Positions 24,845 to 34,287 of a stretch of DNA of 64,000 nt are shown here, one piece after another. Origin of the DNA: Acidisoma silvae (GTDB lineage Bacteria > Pseudomonadota > Alphaproteobacteria > Acetobacterales > Acetobacteraceae); the NCBI RefSeq assembly GCF_020618775.1, contig NZ_JAESVB010000003.1:62001-126000 (forward strand), written 5' to 3'. Position 1 is the stretch's first letter. Each line of letters begins with the position of its first letter. The position numbers were made by a program, and so were the translations under genes. The notes beneath the pieces were generated by a model. The model searched no databases, was not told the origin of the DNA, and saw only the letters and a list, made by a program, of their open reading frames with translations.

Positions 24845-26041
24845 ATGGCGCATGAGCGCGTAGCTAAGCCGACCTTTGATTGGGCCGACCCGTTTCTGTT
24901 GGATGACCAGCTGACGGAGGAGGAGCGGATGGTGCGCGACACCGCACGCGACTTCGCCCAGGCAAGGCTCCAGCCAGGCATCATGGATGCCTATATGACG
25001 GAAAGCTTCGACCGCAAACTCATGGAGGAGATGGGAGCCCTGGGCCTGCTGGGCCCCACCATTCCGGCCGAGTATGGCGGCGCCGGTCTGGGCTATGTTT
25101 CCTACGGTCTGGTGGCCCGCGAAGTGGAGCGCGTGGACAGCGGCTATCGCTCGGCCATGAGCGTGCAGTCCTCCCTCGTCATGTATCCGATCCACGCCTA
25201 TGGCTCGGACGCGCAGCGCATGAAATTCCTGCCCAAGCTGGCCTCGGGCGAATTCATCGGCTGCTTCGGCCTCACCGAACCCGATGCCGGGTCAGACCCC
25301 AGCGGCATGCGCACCCGCGCCGTGAAGGTGGCGGACGGCTATAGCCTGTCCGGCGCGAAAATGTGGATCAGCAACAGCCCCATCGCCGATGTCATGGTCG
25401 TCTGGGCCAAGTCCGACGCGCATGACGGCGCCATTCGCGGTTTCCTTCTCGAACGCGGCATGAAAGGCCTCACCACACCCAAGATCGAAAACAAGCTCAG
25501 CCTGCGCGCCTCCGTGACCGGAGAGATCGTGATGGATGAGGTCATCGTGCCGGAGGAAAACCTGCTGCCCGGCGTTTCCGGCATCAAGGGGCCTTTCGGC
25601 TGCCTCAACCGCGCGCGCTACGGCATCGCCTGGGGCACCATGGGCGCGGCCGAATTCTGCTTCCATGCCGCACGGCAATATACGCTGGACCGCAAGCAGT
25701 TCGGCCGCCCGCTGGCCGCGACCCAGCTTGTGCAGAAGAAGCTCGCGGATATGGAGACCGAAATCGCGCTCGGACTTCAAGCGGCGCTGCGCGTCGGCCG
25801 GCTGTTCGATGAGGGGCGGCTGGCGCCGGAAGCCATTTCCATCGTTAAACGCAACAATTGCGGCAAGGCGCTGGATATCGCCCGCGCCGCGCGGGATATG
25901 CATGGCGGCAACGGGATTTCCGCCGAATTCCATGTCATGCGCCACGCCGCCAATCTGGAAAGCGTGAACACCTATGAAGGCACGCATGACGTCCACGCGC
26001 TGATCCTCGGCCGCGCGATTACCGGTCTGGCGGCGTTCTGA
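24845..26041 (+). CDS. gcdH: Glutaryl-CoA dehydrogenase-type acyl-CoA dehydrogenase
   Basis: This FAD enzyme oxidises and decarboxylates glutaryl-CoA to crotonyl-CoA in lysine/tryptophan breakdown. 398 residues from ATG 24845 (GGAAG upstream). Acyl-CoA dehydrogenase motifs are complete: [58 protein letters not shown] (GcdH-like), [41 protein letters not shown] and the catalytic glutamate in [16 protein letters not shown]. An upstream ATG at 24794 lacks a ribosome site. Specificity for glutaryl-CoA is inferred from these family-specific stretches. Confidence 0.85.
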   Translation: MAHERVAKPTFDWADPFLLDDQLTEEERMVRDTARDFAQARLQPGIMDAYMTESFDRKLMEEMGALGLLGPTIPAEYGGAGLGYVSYGLVAREVERVDSGYRSAMSVQSSLVMYPIHAYGSDAQRMKFLPKLASGEFIGCFGLTEPDAGSDPSGMRTRAVKVADGYSLSGAKMWISNSPIADVMVVWAKSDAHDGAIRGFLLERGMKGLTTPKIENKLSLRASVTGEIVMDEVIVPEENLLPGVSGIKGPFGCLNRARYGIAWGTMGAAEFCFHAARQYTLDRKQFGRPLAATQLVQKKLADMETEIALGLQAALRVGRLFDEGRLAPEAISIVKRNNCGKALDIARAARDMHGGNGISAEFHVMRHAANLESVNTYEGTHDVHALILGRAITGLAAF

Positions 26042-26056
26042 GCCGAATGGAACCAT

Positions 26057-26157
26057 CGTCACCCGCGGCTTCATGCCGCGGGTCTACCCGATTGGGCGCT
26101 CGCATACCGTGGCGGCGCCCAGAAGGGTAGATCCGCGCAACAAGTGCGCGGATGACG
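26057..26157. repeat. Composite palindromic element (two hairpins within nested arms)
   Basis: Outer arms CGTCA (26057-26061) and TGACG (26153-26157) enclose hairpin ACCCGCGGC/GCCGCGGGT (26061-26083), internal pairs TCTACCC/GGGTAGA and TGGGCGC/GCGCCCA, and hairpin ATCCGCGCA/TGCGCGGAT (26131-26153). The layout equals that at 34146-34227 although the stem sequences differ. It lies between convergent gcdH and the CBS gene. Confidence 0.8.
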
Positions 26158-26198
26158 ACTAAGAGGGAGCAGCCGCCTACCCATCGCCATAAGCGAAG

Positions 26199-26630
26199 CT
26201 AAGCCGCCCCGGCGACATAGGACCGCAATTCTTCGACTTCCATCTGCTGGGCATCCAGTCGCGCCTTCACGACATCGCCGATGCTGATGATGCCGATGAG
26301 CTGCCCGCCTTCCACGACGGGCAGGTGACGAAACCGCCCCTGGGTCATGATGCCCATCGCCTCCTCCACCCGCGTCTCGCGCGTGATGGTGCGCACCTCG
26401 CGCGTCATGACCGAGGATACCGGCAGGCCCAGCGCACCCGCGCCATGCACGGACAGCGCCCGCACGACATCACGCTCGCTCAGAATGCCGGCGAGGCTTG
26501 GCCCCTCCATCACCGGCAGCGCGCCGACCCGCCGCTCGGCCAGAATTTTGCAGACAGCTTCCAGGCTTTGCGCGCCCGTGATGGTCGCAACGTCGCGGCC
26601 TTTGCCTTTGAGGATCCTTTCCACCGACAT
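26199..26630 (-). CDS. CBS-domain-pair protein
   Basis: The 143-residue protein consists of two CBS motifs (Bateman module): VATITGAQSLEAVCKILAERRVGALPVMEG...ILSERDVVRAL and VRTITRETRVEEAMGIMTQGRFRHLPVVEGGQLIGIISIGDVVKARL. Such stand-alone modules bind adenosyl ligands and regulate a partner. ATG at 26630 with GGGAGA ahead is preferred to TTG at 26636. It is divergent from the formamidase across about 250 bp. The partner is unknown. Confidence 0.9.
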   Translation of the reverse strand: MSVERILKGKGRDVATITGAQSLEAVCKILAERRVGALPVMEGPSLAGILSERDVVRALSVHGAGALGLPVSSVMTREVRTITRETRVEEAMGIMTQGRFRHLPVVEGGQLIGIISIGDVVKARLDAQQMEVEELRSYVAGAA

Positions 26631-26877
26631 GACCAAATCTCCCTGTTCCGGTGCAAGCCCGGCTGCGCTGGGTTTCTTGGCCCCATCTGGCGACAGCCGT
26701 TACAAATCATATCAGGCTCATGTCAGATTCGTTTCAAAATTCTGATGGGCTTCCGGCCCACATCTCTGCGAGCCATGCCGGCGAGAGCAGATTTTTTCCC
26801 GCCCATGTGTGGTTTTGGTTGCGCGATACGGGGCCGAGACGGTTCGATAGCAGCTGCACAATCGGGACAGACGCGCC

Positions 26878-27810
26878 ATGGCTCAGCATCACGACATCCC
26901 CTTCACGCCGGAGACGATGATCCGCAGCGTCATGTCGGCGGCCTTCCCGCCGGTTCTGACCATCGATTCCGGCGATACCGTTACCCTTTCATCGCTGCCC
27001 GCCGGGGGTGCCAGCGCCTTTCCGCCCCACCCGGCCGATGTGCCGGAGATCTGGCGACAGGGCATCGCCGCCCATCCACGCGAGGGCGGCCATTTCCTGA
27101 CCGGTCCGGTCTATGTGCGGGGTGCGATGCCCGGCGACACGCTGCAAATCGATATCCTGGACGCCAAGCCCTGCATCGATTTTGGTTTCGTCAGCATCAT
27201 GCCGCTGGTCGGCACCCTGCCGGAAGAATTCGACTATGAGACCATCCACCCGACCATCGACCATGAGCGGCAGGTGATGACGCTGCCCTGGGGGACGGAA
27301 CTGCCGCTGGACCCGTTCTTCGGCATCATGGCGGTGGCGCCGCCCGCCGCCTGGGGCGAGGTCAGCACCATCCAGCCCCGCGCCTTCGGCGGCAATATGG
27401 ACAATAAGGAGCTGAAGCCGGGCGTGACGCTGTATCTGCCGGTCTTCAACGAAGGGGCCTTGTTCACGGCCGGTGACGGCCATGGCGTGCAGGGCGACGG
27501 CGAGGTCTGCGTCACCGCACTGGAAACAGCGCTGACCGGCACTTTCCGCCTGACGGTGCGTAAGGACATGAAGATCGAGCGGCCCTTCGCGGAAAGTGCC
27601 ACCCATCTCATTTCCATCGGCCTGGACGAGGATCTGGACGACGCCGCCAAACAAGCGGTGCGGGAAATGGTCGACCATATCGCGGCCCGCACCAATCTCT
27701 CGCGCAACCAGGCCTATATGCTGTGCTCCCTGATCGGCGACCTGCGGGTGACGCAGACGGTCGACGGCAATAAGGGCTGCCATATGATGATGGCGAAGGA
27801 CAATCTGTGA
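26878..27810 (+). CDS. Acetamidase/formamidase family protein
   Basis: This 310-residue enzyme of the FmdA/AmdA family hydrolyses short-chain amides to ammonia and the acid. The Zn-associated beta-rich core is visible in PGDTLQIDILDAKPCIDFGFVSIMPL, PFFGIMAVAPPA, FGGNMDNKELKPGVTLYLPVFNEGALFTAGDGHGVQGDGEVCVTALET, and the C-terminal AYMLCSLIGDLRVTQTVDGNKGCHMMM. It is the short form, without the C-terminal extension of fungal formamidases. Not in an operon; the physiological amide is unknown. Confidence 0.88.
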   Translation: MAQHHDIPFTPETMIRSVMSAAFPPVLTIDSGDTVTLSSLPAGGASAFPPHPADVPEIWRQGIAAHPREGGHFLTGPVYVRGAMPGDTLQIDILDAKPCIDFGFVSIMPLVGTLPEEFDYETIHPTIDHERQVMTLPWGTELPLDPFFGIMAVAPPAAWGEVSTIQPRAFGGNMDNKELKPGVTLYLPVFNEGALFTAGDGHGVQGDGEVCVTALETALTGTFRLTVRKDMKIERPFAESATHLISIGLDEDLDDAAKQAVREMVDHIAARTNLSRNQAYMLCSLIGDLRVTQTVDGNKGCHMMMAKDNL

Positions 27811-27820
27811 CGCCTGTCCG

Positions 27821-28426
27821 CTAAAGCGCTTGCGCTCTTCGCCGGTACCAGACGGTGCCGGCGAAAAGCAGGCCCAGAATGCCGTAGCCGATGACGGGAG
27901 ACAGCAGCAGGTAGCGGCCGATCGGCCAGACATAGACCAGCCAGACCATCACGGCCGTCTGCGCCACGAGGCCTAGTCCCCAAAGCAGAGTGAGGTGCCG
28001 GAAAAACTTGGCCCCGCGCTCGGTGGCGGCAAAATGCCCGAGCCTGGCGGCCGCGTCGCCGCCCTGGCGCGCGAAGATGGCGGCGGCCAGATGATAGATC
28101 AGCGGCTTCCTTAGCCCCAGACTGACAAGAAACACGACACCGATCAGGCCAGTGACCGCATTTTCACGGATCTGCAGCAGCTTCGGGCTGCCGCCCAGAA
28201 GTGTGGCCACCCCTGTCAGCAGAATGCCGCCGCCCACGATCATGCTGACGGCATCCAGCTTGCGGCTGCGCAGCAGTTCGATGGCGCTCCAGGCGAGTGG
28301 CGGCGCGGCCGAGCCGATCAGCGCCGTGGTATCCCCGTAATGCGGTGCCAGCCAGGAATAGACGGCCCAGGGCGCCAGGATATTCGCGGCCAATTCCAGG
28401 ATCAGGTTGAGCGGAAGGCGTTTCAC
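27821..28426 (-). CDS. VC0807-like integral membrane protein
   Basis: The 201-residue protein has about six hydrophobic helices and matches the VC0807 family pattern: LILELAANILAPWAVYSWLAPHYGDTTALIGSAAPPLAWSAIELLRSRKLDAVSMIVGGGILLTG, then LLGGSPKLLQIRENAVTGLIGVVFLVSLGLRKPLIYHLA. Function unknown. GTG at 28426, nine bases after GGGAGG, is the chosen start; the open frame extends upstream to 28645 but without homology. Convergent with the formamidase stop (10 bp apart). Confidence 0.8.
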   Translation of the reverse strand: MKRLPLNLILELAANILAPWAVYSWLAPHYGDTTALIGSAAPPLAWSAIELLRSRKLDAVSMIVGGGILLTGVATLLGGSPKLLQIRENAVTGLIGVVFLVSLGLRKPLIYHLAAAIFARQGGDAAARLGHFAATERGAKFFRHLTLLWGLGLVAQTAVMVWLVYVWPIGRYLLLSPVIGYGILGLLFAGTVWYRRRAQAL

Positions 28427-28719
28427 GGGCGACGTCCTCCCTGCTGCACACAGCTTTGCGGCACAAAGGTTAGTCTGCCGCTGTATCTTCGGCAACCGAG
28501 CCAGCGCGTGCAGCGAAAACCCACCCGTTCCGGCCTTCACGGCCTTTGCCCCGCAGGCCAGGCGGCCAGACGCCGACATCCGCACCCAGCGAATATGTTG
28601 ACGCTGCAATGCCGACCGGATGTTATGCGGGATCGAATACCGCATTGGCTTTCATGCCGGACTGACACCAGGCGTCAGGTCCGGTAGTCAGGCCTGCCAT
28701 GGACCCTAGGGACTGACTG

Positions 28720-31185
28720 ATGATTCGTCTTATCCTGCTCCTGCTTGGAGCACGCTCGTTGCGGACGCATTGGTGGGTCTTCATTCTCCTGTCTCTTCTT
28801 TGCGTTGTCGCCGGCATCGTTTTTTCCTTGCACCTGTTCCATGTCGGCATCGTCGTCGTGACCGACATCATCGGTGGCCTGCTCATCCTGGAAGGATGCG
28901 TCCGTCTGGTGGCGCTCGCCGCGATCGGCTTTCCCAATGCGACCATCCCGGTGCTGAAATCGCTCGGCTTCCTCGCCCTCGGCCTGATGGCGATCGACGT
29001 GCCCTGGGACGACAATATCGTCGCCACCTTCATGCTGGGCGGCGCGCTGCTGCTGGATGGCCTGTTTCGCACGGCCGCCGCGATCGTCGTGCGCTCGGTG
29101 CGCTGGGTCCGCGCCACGGTTGCCGGCGTGATCGAAGTGATCATGGCCGCCATTATCTGGCTGCCCTATCCCCTGCCCTATCGGAATACGGTGCCGTTCT
29201 GCATCGGCGTCGCGCTGGTCGCCGCAGCCTGGAGCCTGGCCCATCTCGGCCTGCAACTGCGCCGCCTCAAGCCCGGAGAATCGGTCACCGAACTGCCGCT
29301 TTATGCCGGCCCCAACTGGCATGCGCGCGGCCTGCTGCATTCCTCCTACGAGGAGCCGGATTCCTGGACCAATGAGCACGGCCTCGTCGTCCATGTCTGG
29401 ACGCCCTTGGGATCCATGCCCAATCCCCAGCGCCGCTTCCTGGTTGACCGGTATATCGCGGCTGCCGACAAGAACGGTGTGATTTCAACCGGCCATGCCG
29501 CCATGTCTCTGCCGCCGAACACCTATATCAGCCTGTGTCCGGCCAATGACATTGACCACTCGACCGGTGAATTCACGCGGCTGTTGCGCGCCACGGCGGA
29601 AAACGATGTGCCGGCGGCCTATCGGCCTTCCCTTGAAGAGGAATGCGAGGGCTGGCGCCGTCCCGACCGTGACATCGTCTTTCACCGCTACAACAGCGCG
29701 GCCCTGCGGTCCTTCCTGACCGACTACAAGGCCAAGCCGATCTATAACCTGACAAGCCGCAACTGCTCCTCGACCGTCGCCCTCGCGCTCGACGCGGCGG
29801 TCGAAGGCGCGCTCGGGCAGGACCGGCCCTGGCGCCGCCTGTTTCTTCTGCTCACCGACCCCGCGATGTGGCTGCTCGCCCTGTGGCGCGCGCGGGCGGA
29901 GGCCATGACCTGGACGCCTGGCCTGATCGTCGATTACGCGCAAACCCTGCAAAGCATCCTGGACGGCCGGCGCGAGACCTGGTTCGCCCGGCTTCGCGAA
30001 ACGAGAGCCCAATACGTGCAACAACGCCGCCGCCTGATTTCGGAAGGTCATCAGACCCGCTCGAGCCTGCCCGCCATCATCTCGCTGATCGCGACCGGCC
30101 TGATCTTCGGCCTGACCTACGGCCTGACGGCGCCATTGATTGCCCTCGTGCTGCGCCAAATGGGTTTCGATGACAGTTTCATCGGCGCCAATGCCACCAT
30201 GCATGCCCTGGGCGTCTTGCTGGTTGCGCCGATTCTGCCGAGGCTGGCCTGGCGGATAGGGCCGAAACTGCCCATCACCCTGGCTTTGCTGGGCGCCGCC
30301 ATCCTGCTGGTTCTGTTTCCCGCCATGCCGACGGTCTGGCTGTGGTTTCCGCTGCGCCTCCTGCTGGGCGTCGTCTCGGAAACGATGTTTGTGATGTCCG
30401 AGACCTGGCTCAATCAGCTCAGCGACGACAAAAGCCGCACCCGGACGATTGCGAGCTATACCGTGGCGCTGTCCGCGGGCTTCGCGCTCGGGCCGCTTAT
30501 TCTGACCTTCGCCGGCACCGGCGGCATGCTGCCCTTTCTTATTGCCGGCGGCCTCGCTTTAGTCGCGCTGCTCTCCATCGCCATGCCCTGGGTCCATGCG
30601 CCCTCCTTCGAGCAGCCCAGTCACGGCAATCCCCTGCGCTACCTTTACCTCGCGCCGGTTGCGTTGTTCGCCGCACTTCTGAATGCTGCGCTCGAGACCG
30701 CCGGCATGTCCTTCCTGCCGATCTATGCCATGCATGTCGGCTGGGGCGAGGAGGCGGCAACGCTTCTGCTCACGGTCCTGCTGATGGGTGCGATCGCGCT
30801 GCAATTGCCCATCGGCTGGCTGGGCGACCGGATGGATCGCCGCCGTCTGGCAATCGGCTTGGGCATCGCGTCCACCATCGGCGCCCTCATCTGGCCCCTG
30901 GCGATCCACTCGGCGATCTTCGCCTATCCGCTTCTCTTTGTCTGGGGCGGGGTTTTCGTCGGCATCTATACGGTGATGATGGCCCAGGTCGGCAGCCATT
31001 TCAAAGGCGGCGACCTGATCTCGATCTATGCCGTCATGTCCATTGCCTGGGGCGGGGGCGCCGCGATCGGACCCAGCGCCGCCGGTGCCGCGATGGAAAT
31101 CACGACGCATGGCCTGCCCTATTTCGCGGCTTTGGCCTGCGGCCTTTTCACCATTCTGGCGATCGTCAAACGCAAGGGCATCTGA
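28720..31185 (+). CDS. HdeD-like / papain-like hydrolase-like / MFS triple fusion protein
   Basis: The 821-residue protein seems to join three modules. Residues 1-185 are six short hydrophobic helices of the HdeD/DUF308 acid-resistance type. Residues 195-365 are soluble and contain GLVVHVWTPLG, STGHAAMSLPPNTYISLCP (His259) and SRNCSSTVALALDAA (Cys349), a His-before-Cys order seen in permuted papain-like hydrolases such as DUF4105 proteins. Residues 450-821 are a 12-helix MFS transporter, with GLTYGLTAPLIALVL at its start and WLGDRMDRRRLAIGLG as the loop motif. Start ATG has AGGGA upstream. Function unknown; an envelope/acid-stress role is inferred. Confidence 0.78.
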   Translation: MIRLILLLLGARSLRTHWWVFILLSLLCVVAGIVFSLHLFHVGIVVVTDIIGGLLILEGCVRLVALAAIGFPNATIPVLKSLGFLALGLMAIDVPWDDNIVATFMLGGALLLDGLFRTAAAIVVRSVRWVRATVAGVIEVIMAAIIWLPYPLPYRNTVPFCIGVALVAAAWSLAHLGLQLRRLKPGESVTELPLYAGPNWHARGLLHSSYEEPDSWTNEHGLVVHVWTPLGSMPNPQRRFLVDRYIAAADKNGVISTGHAAMSLPPNTYISLCPANDIDHSTGEFTRLLRATAENDVPAAYRPSLEEECEGWRRPDRDIVFHRYNSAALRSFLTDYKAKPIYNLTSRNCSSTVALALDAAVEGALGQDRPWRRLFLLLTDPAMWLLALWRARAEAMTWTPGLIVDYAQTLQSILDGRRETWFARLRETRAQYVQQRRRLISEGHQTRSSLPAIISLIATGLIFGLTYGLTAPLIALVLRQMGFDDSFIGANATMHALGVLLVAPILPRLAWRIGPKLPITLALLGAAILLVLFPAMPTVWLWFPLRLLLGVVSETMFVMSETWLNQLSDDKSRTRTIASYTVALSAGFALGPLILTFAGTGGMLPFLIAGGLALVALLSIAMPWVHAPSFEQPSHGNPLRYLYLAPVALFAALLNAALETAGMSFLPIYAMHVGWGEEAATLLLTVLLMGAIALQLPIGWLGDRMDRRRLAIGLGIASTIGALIWPLAIHSAIFAYPLLFVWGGVFVGIYTVMMAQVGSHFKGGDLISIYAVMSIAWGGGAAIGPSAAGAAMEITTHGLPYFAALACGLFTILAIVKRKGI

Positions 31186-31230
31186 CCTGGCGTCCCAGAG
31201 GCCGCGCGGTTGCGACCCCTGGGATCGTCA

Positions 31231-32193
31231 TCAGAAGACCTGGAGCTTGAAGTCACTCGGCTCGGTCGGAGCCGAGGCCCGCAGAAGATCGACCGAGCGG
31301 CGCAGCCCTTCGATGCGGGAGAGGATGACATCCTCATGCTCGATCGACAGCCAGCCGTCATAGCCGGCCAGACGCAGGCGGTAGCAGAAGTCCCGCCACC
31401 AGCCCTCGCCATGGCCGAAGCCCAGCGTGATATAGCTCCAGGACCGCGCGGCGATATCGGTCAGCGACCCGTTTTCCAGCAGACTGGTCACGGCCTGGCG
31501 CGGCTTGTTGAGATAGGTATCCTTGGCGTGGCAATGCAGGATCGCCTCGCCCAGCGCGTCCACCGCCGCCAACGGATCGGCCCCCATCCACATCAGGTGG
31601 CTGGGGTCCAGATTGGCGCCAACAATAGGCCCGATTGCCTGCCGCAGCCGTAACAGCGCCGGGACGTTATAGACCAGCTGGTTGCCGTGGATTTCGACAC
31701 AGAGTTTTTTCACGCCCTGTGCCTGCGCGAAAGAGGCGAGCTTGTGCCAATAGGGCAGCAGGACATCTTCCCACTGCCATTTCAGGATGGTCTGCGTCTC
31801 CGGCGGCCAGGAGGAAATGACCCAGTTGGGCAAGCGATCCCCAGGCCCCCCTGCCGGCAGGCCGGACATCAGCACGACGGTATCGACGCCAAGCGCGCCG
31901 GCCAGACGGATGGTGTCGTAAAGGGCCGCCGATTGGCGCTCCCCTTCCGTCGGGTGCAGCTGATTGCCATTGGCATTGAGCGCGATCAGGTCCAGGCCGC
32001 GCGCCGCGAAGGCGCGGCTGAACTGGCGCTGCTTCTCCACACTGGCCAGCACGCCCGGCAGGTCCAGATGCGGCGCGGCCGTCCAGTTGGCGGCATTGAT
32101 CTCCACCCCCTCGATACCGAGGGAGGCCGCCGTATCCAGCATTTCCTCGAAAGGAAGATGGCCGAGACTATCCGAGACAACGCCGATTTTCAT
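31231..32193 (-). CDS. Sugar phosphate isomerase/epimerase (AP-endonuclease-2-like TIM barrel)
   Basis: The 320-residue protein is a xylose-isomerase-like TIM barrel: MKIGVVSDSLGHLPFEEMLDTAASLGIEGVEIN, the metal-ligand strands KLCVEIHGNQLVYN, VGANLDPSHLMWMGADP, AILHCHAKDTYLN and GFGHGEGWWRDFCYRLR...DGWLSIEHEDV. Such proteins epimerise or isomerise keto-sugars. Its ATG overlaps the ATPase stop, so it is the last gene of the ABC operon at 32193-35250 and should act on the imported sugar. The exact substrate is not readable from sequence. Confidence 0.87.
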   Translation of the reverse strand: MKIGVVSDSLGHLPFEEMLDTAASLGIEGVEINAANWTAAPHLDLPGVLASVEKQRQFSRAFAARGLDLIALNANGNQLHPTEGERQSAALYDTIRLAGALGVDTVVLMSGLPAGGPGDRLPNWVISSWPPETQTILKWQWEDVLLPYWHKLASFAQAQGVKKLCVEIHGNQLVYNVPALLRLRQAIGPIVGANLDPSHLMWMGADPLAAVDALGEAILHCHAKDTYLNKPRQAVTSLLENGSLTDIAARSWSYITLGFGHGEGWWRDFCYRLRLAGYDGWLSIEHEDVILSRIEGLRRSVDLLRASAPTEPSDFKLQVF

Positions 32194-33008
32194 TACGCGG
32201 CCTGCCCGGCCGTCGTCGGCTCGCCACGATGGAGTTCGTGCTGAAGGGCGTTCAGCCCGGCGCCGCCGGCCATATGGAACATGAGGTCTTCCAGGCTGAG
32301 ATCGGCACGCGGCGTATCCAGCTCAACCTCGCCCCGCGCCAGCACCATGAAATGGTCGCCGACCATATAGGCGTGATGCGGATTATGGGTGATGAAGATG
32401 ACGCCGATCCCGTGCTCCCGCGCGGCTGTCGCGATATAGCGCAGTACGAGGCCGGATTGGGTCACGCCAAGGGCGGCCGTCGGTTCATCAAGGATCAGAA
32501 CGCGGGCGCCGAAATGCACGGCACGGGCAATGGCGACGACCTGCCGCTGGCCACCCGACAGCGTGCCGACCGGCTGTTCCAGATCGGGGATATTGATGCC
32601 CATGCGCTCGACCTCGCGCTCCGCCGTCTGCTGCATGGTCTTGACGTCAAGACGCTTGAACAGACCAGACCCTTTGCGGATTTCGGAGCCGAGATAGAAG
32701 TTCCGCCACACGGACAGAAGCGGCACCAGCGCCAGGGTCTGATAGACGGCCGATATGCCGAGATCGAGCGCCTGGCGCGGCGAGGTGAAATGCTCGGGCT
32801 TGCCGTCCACCGCATAGGTACCCTGGTCATGGCCGATCAGCCCGGCGATGATGCTGATGAGCGTCGATTTGCCGGCGCCGTTATCGCCCAGGATGCAGGT
32901 CACCTCACCTTGGCGCACAGTCAGGCTGACATCGCGCAGCGCGCTGATATTGCCGTAGCTTTTGCCGACATTGGTCAGCTGAATGATGGGCGTATTGCTG
33001 CTTGTCAT
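32193..33008 (-). CDS. Sugar ABC transporter ATP-binding protein (FrcA type)
   Basis: This is a single-domain ATPase of 271 residues: Walker A GDNGAGKST, Q-loop VYQ, signature LSGGQRQ, Walker B VLILDEPTAAL and His in THNPHH. Unlike RbsA/AraG, which have two ATPase domains, it has one, as in the fructose importer FrcA. A second ATPase of this type is at 54073-54810. It is part of the operon with permease and binding protein. Confidence 0.93.
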   Translation of the reverse strand: MTSSNTPIIQLTNVGKSYGNISALRDVSLTVRQGEVTCILGDNGAGKSTLISIIAGLIGHDQGTYAVDGKPEHFTSPRQALDLGISAVYQTLALVPLLSVWRNFYLGSEIRKGSGLFKRLDVKTMQQTAEREVERMGINIPDLEQPVGTLSGGQRQVVAIARAVHFGARVLILDEPTAALGVTQSGLVLRYIATAAREHGIGVIFITHNPHHAYMVGDHFMVLARGEVELDTPRADLSLEDLMFHMAGGAGLNALQHELHRGEPTTAGQAA

Positions 33009-33009
33009 C

Positions 33010-34065
33010 TCACTTGCTCCGGCTCAGGGCGCGGATGCGCAGCCAACCGTTGAAGACGGTGGCGAGAAGCAGCATCGCTCCCACGAAGAACATGAACCAA
33101 TCCGGATCCCAATCCGCGTAGATGACGCCTTCGGTGGTCATGCCGAAAATGAAGGCGCCGAGCGCAGACCCGGCAGCAGACCCGTAGCCGCCGGTGAGCA
33201 GGCAACCGCCGACGACGGCGGAGGCGATATACAGAAGCTCGTTGCCGATACCGGCACCGGACTGCACGGTGTCGTAAGCAAAAAGCATATGCATGCCGGT
33301 GAACCAGCAGGAGAAGCCCACGACCATAAACAGGCCGATCTTGACGCGCTTGACGGGAATGCCCACGGCGCGGGCGCTGTCGCCCTGGCCACCGACCGCG
33401 AAAATCCAGTTGCCGATGCGGGTGCGCAGCAGAACCCAGGTCGCGATGGCGGCGAAGATCAGCCAATAGACGATAGCGATGCTGACGCTGGTGCCGAAAA
33501 CATGAAAGCTGGAAGCGAAGATGCGCTGGCCGAGATCGAACCCGTCCATGCCGCTGATATCGGCCGTCGCGACATTGCCTGTCACCAGCTTGGTGATGGC
33601 GATGTTAAGGCCTTGCAGCATGAGGAACGTCGAAAGCGTGACAAGAAAGCTATGCAGCTTGGTGCGGACGAGCAGATAGCCGTTCAAGGCGCCGATGCCG
33701 AGCGACAGAACCAAAGCCAGCAGCATGCCGATCCAGAGATTGCCCGTCACCTCGGTCGCGAACATCGAGGCGGCGAGCGATGATGACACGACTGCGACGC
33801 CGGCGCTGAGGTCGAACTCCCCGCCGATCATCAGCAAGGCGACGGCCACCGCCGGAATGCCGAGGATGGAAGCCTGGTAAAGCACGGTCGACAAAGCCGA
33901 GAGCTGGCGGAAGGGTGGCGCCATCACATAGAAAAACACAAAGACAAGAATAACGCCGCCCAAGGCACCGACTTCCGGTCGCTTCAGAATGCGTTTCCAT
34001 AGCGGCGTCTGTTGTACCTGACGTCGCGCAACGCGTGTCTCCACGCTCTCCGTGATAGCGTTCAC
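33010..34065 (-). CDS. Sugar ABC transporter permease (ribose/fructose type)
   Basis: This 351-residue BPD_transp_2 permease has about 8-10 helices, with GIPAVAVALLMIGGEFDLSAGV (family hallmark), LVRTKLHSFLVTLSTFLMLQG, GIPVKRVKIGLFMVVGF and VVGGCLLTGGYGSAAGSALGA. The start is GTG at 34065 with GGAGGA five bases upstream; the frame is open further to 34191 but that lies inside the palindromic repeat. It lies between the binding-protein gene (222 bp away) and the ATPase gene. Confidence 0.92.
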   Translation of the reverse strand: MNAITESVETRVARRQVQQTPLWKRILKRPEVGALGGVILVFVFFYVMAPPFRQLSALSTVLYQASILGIPAVAVALLMIGGEFDLSAGVAVVSSSLAASMFATEVTGNLWIGMLLALVLSLGIGALNGYLLVRTKLHSFLVTLSTFLMLQGLNIAITKLVTGNVATADISGMDGFDLGQRIFASSFHVFGTSVSIAIVYWLIFAAIATWVLLRTRIGNWIFAVGGQGDSARAVGIPVKRVKIGLFMVVGFSCWFTGMHMLFAYDTVQSGAGIGNELLYIASAVVGGCLLTGGYGSAAGSALGAFIFGMTTEGVIYADWDPDWFMFFVGAMLLLATVFNGWLRIRALSRSK

Positions 34066-34145
34066 CTGATCCTCCTCCCGGCCGTCGCCGACCGAAACTT
34101 TTCTTCTTACAGTCTGCCACCGTCTATCGAGACCCATCCCAAATT

Positions 34146-34227
34146 CGTCATGGCCGGGCTTGACCCGGCCATCCAATCGTCGGGGCACCACAACGAATGG
34201 ATCCCCGGGTCAAGCCCGGGGATGACG
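34146..34227. repeat. Composite palindromic element between binding-protein and permease genes
   Basis: Outer CGTCA/TGACG arms enclose hairpin ATGGCCGGG/CCCGGCCAT (loop CTTGA, 34150-34172), a CCAATCGT/ACGAATGG pair, and hairpin ATCCCCGGG/CCCGGGGAT (loop TCAAG, 34201-34223). It lies in the gap between the binding-protein stop (34288) and the permease start (34065), where a hairpin can stabilise the upstream message and raise binding protein over permease. Confidence 0.85.
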
Positions 34228-34287
34228 GCGTAAAAATGCGTGCGATCTGTTTTCCGATGGCACCATTTCAGTAAAGTTCGACAGACT

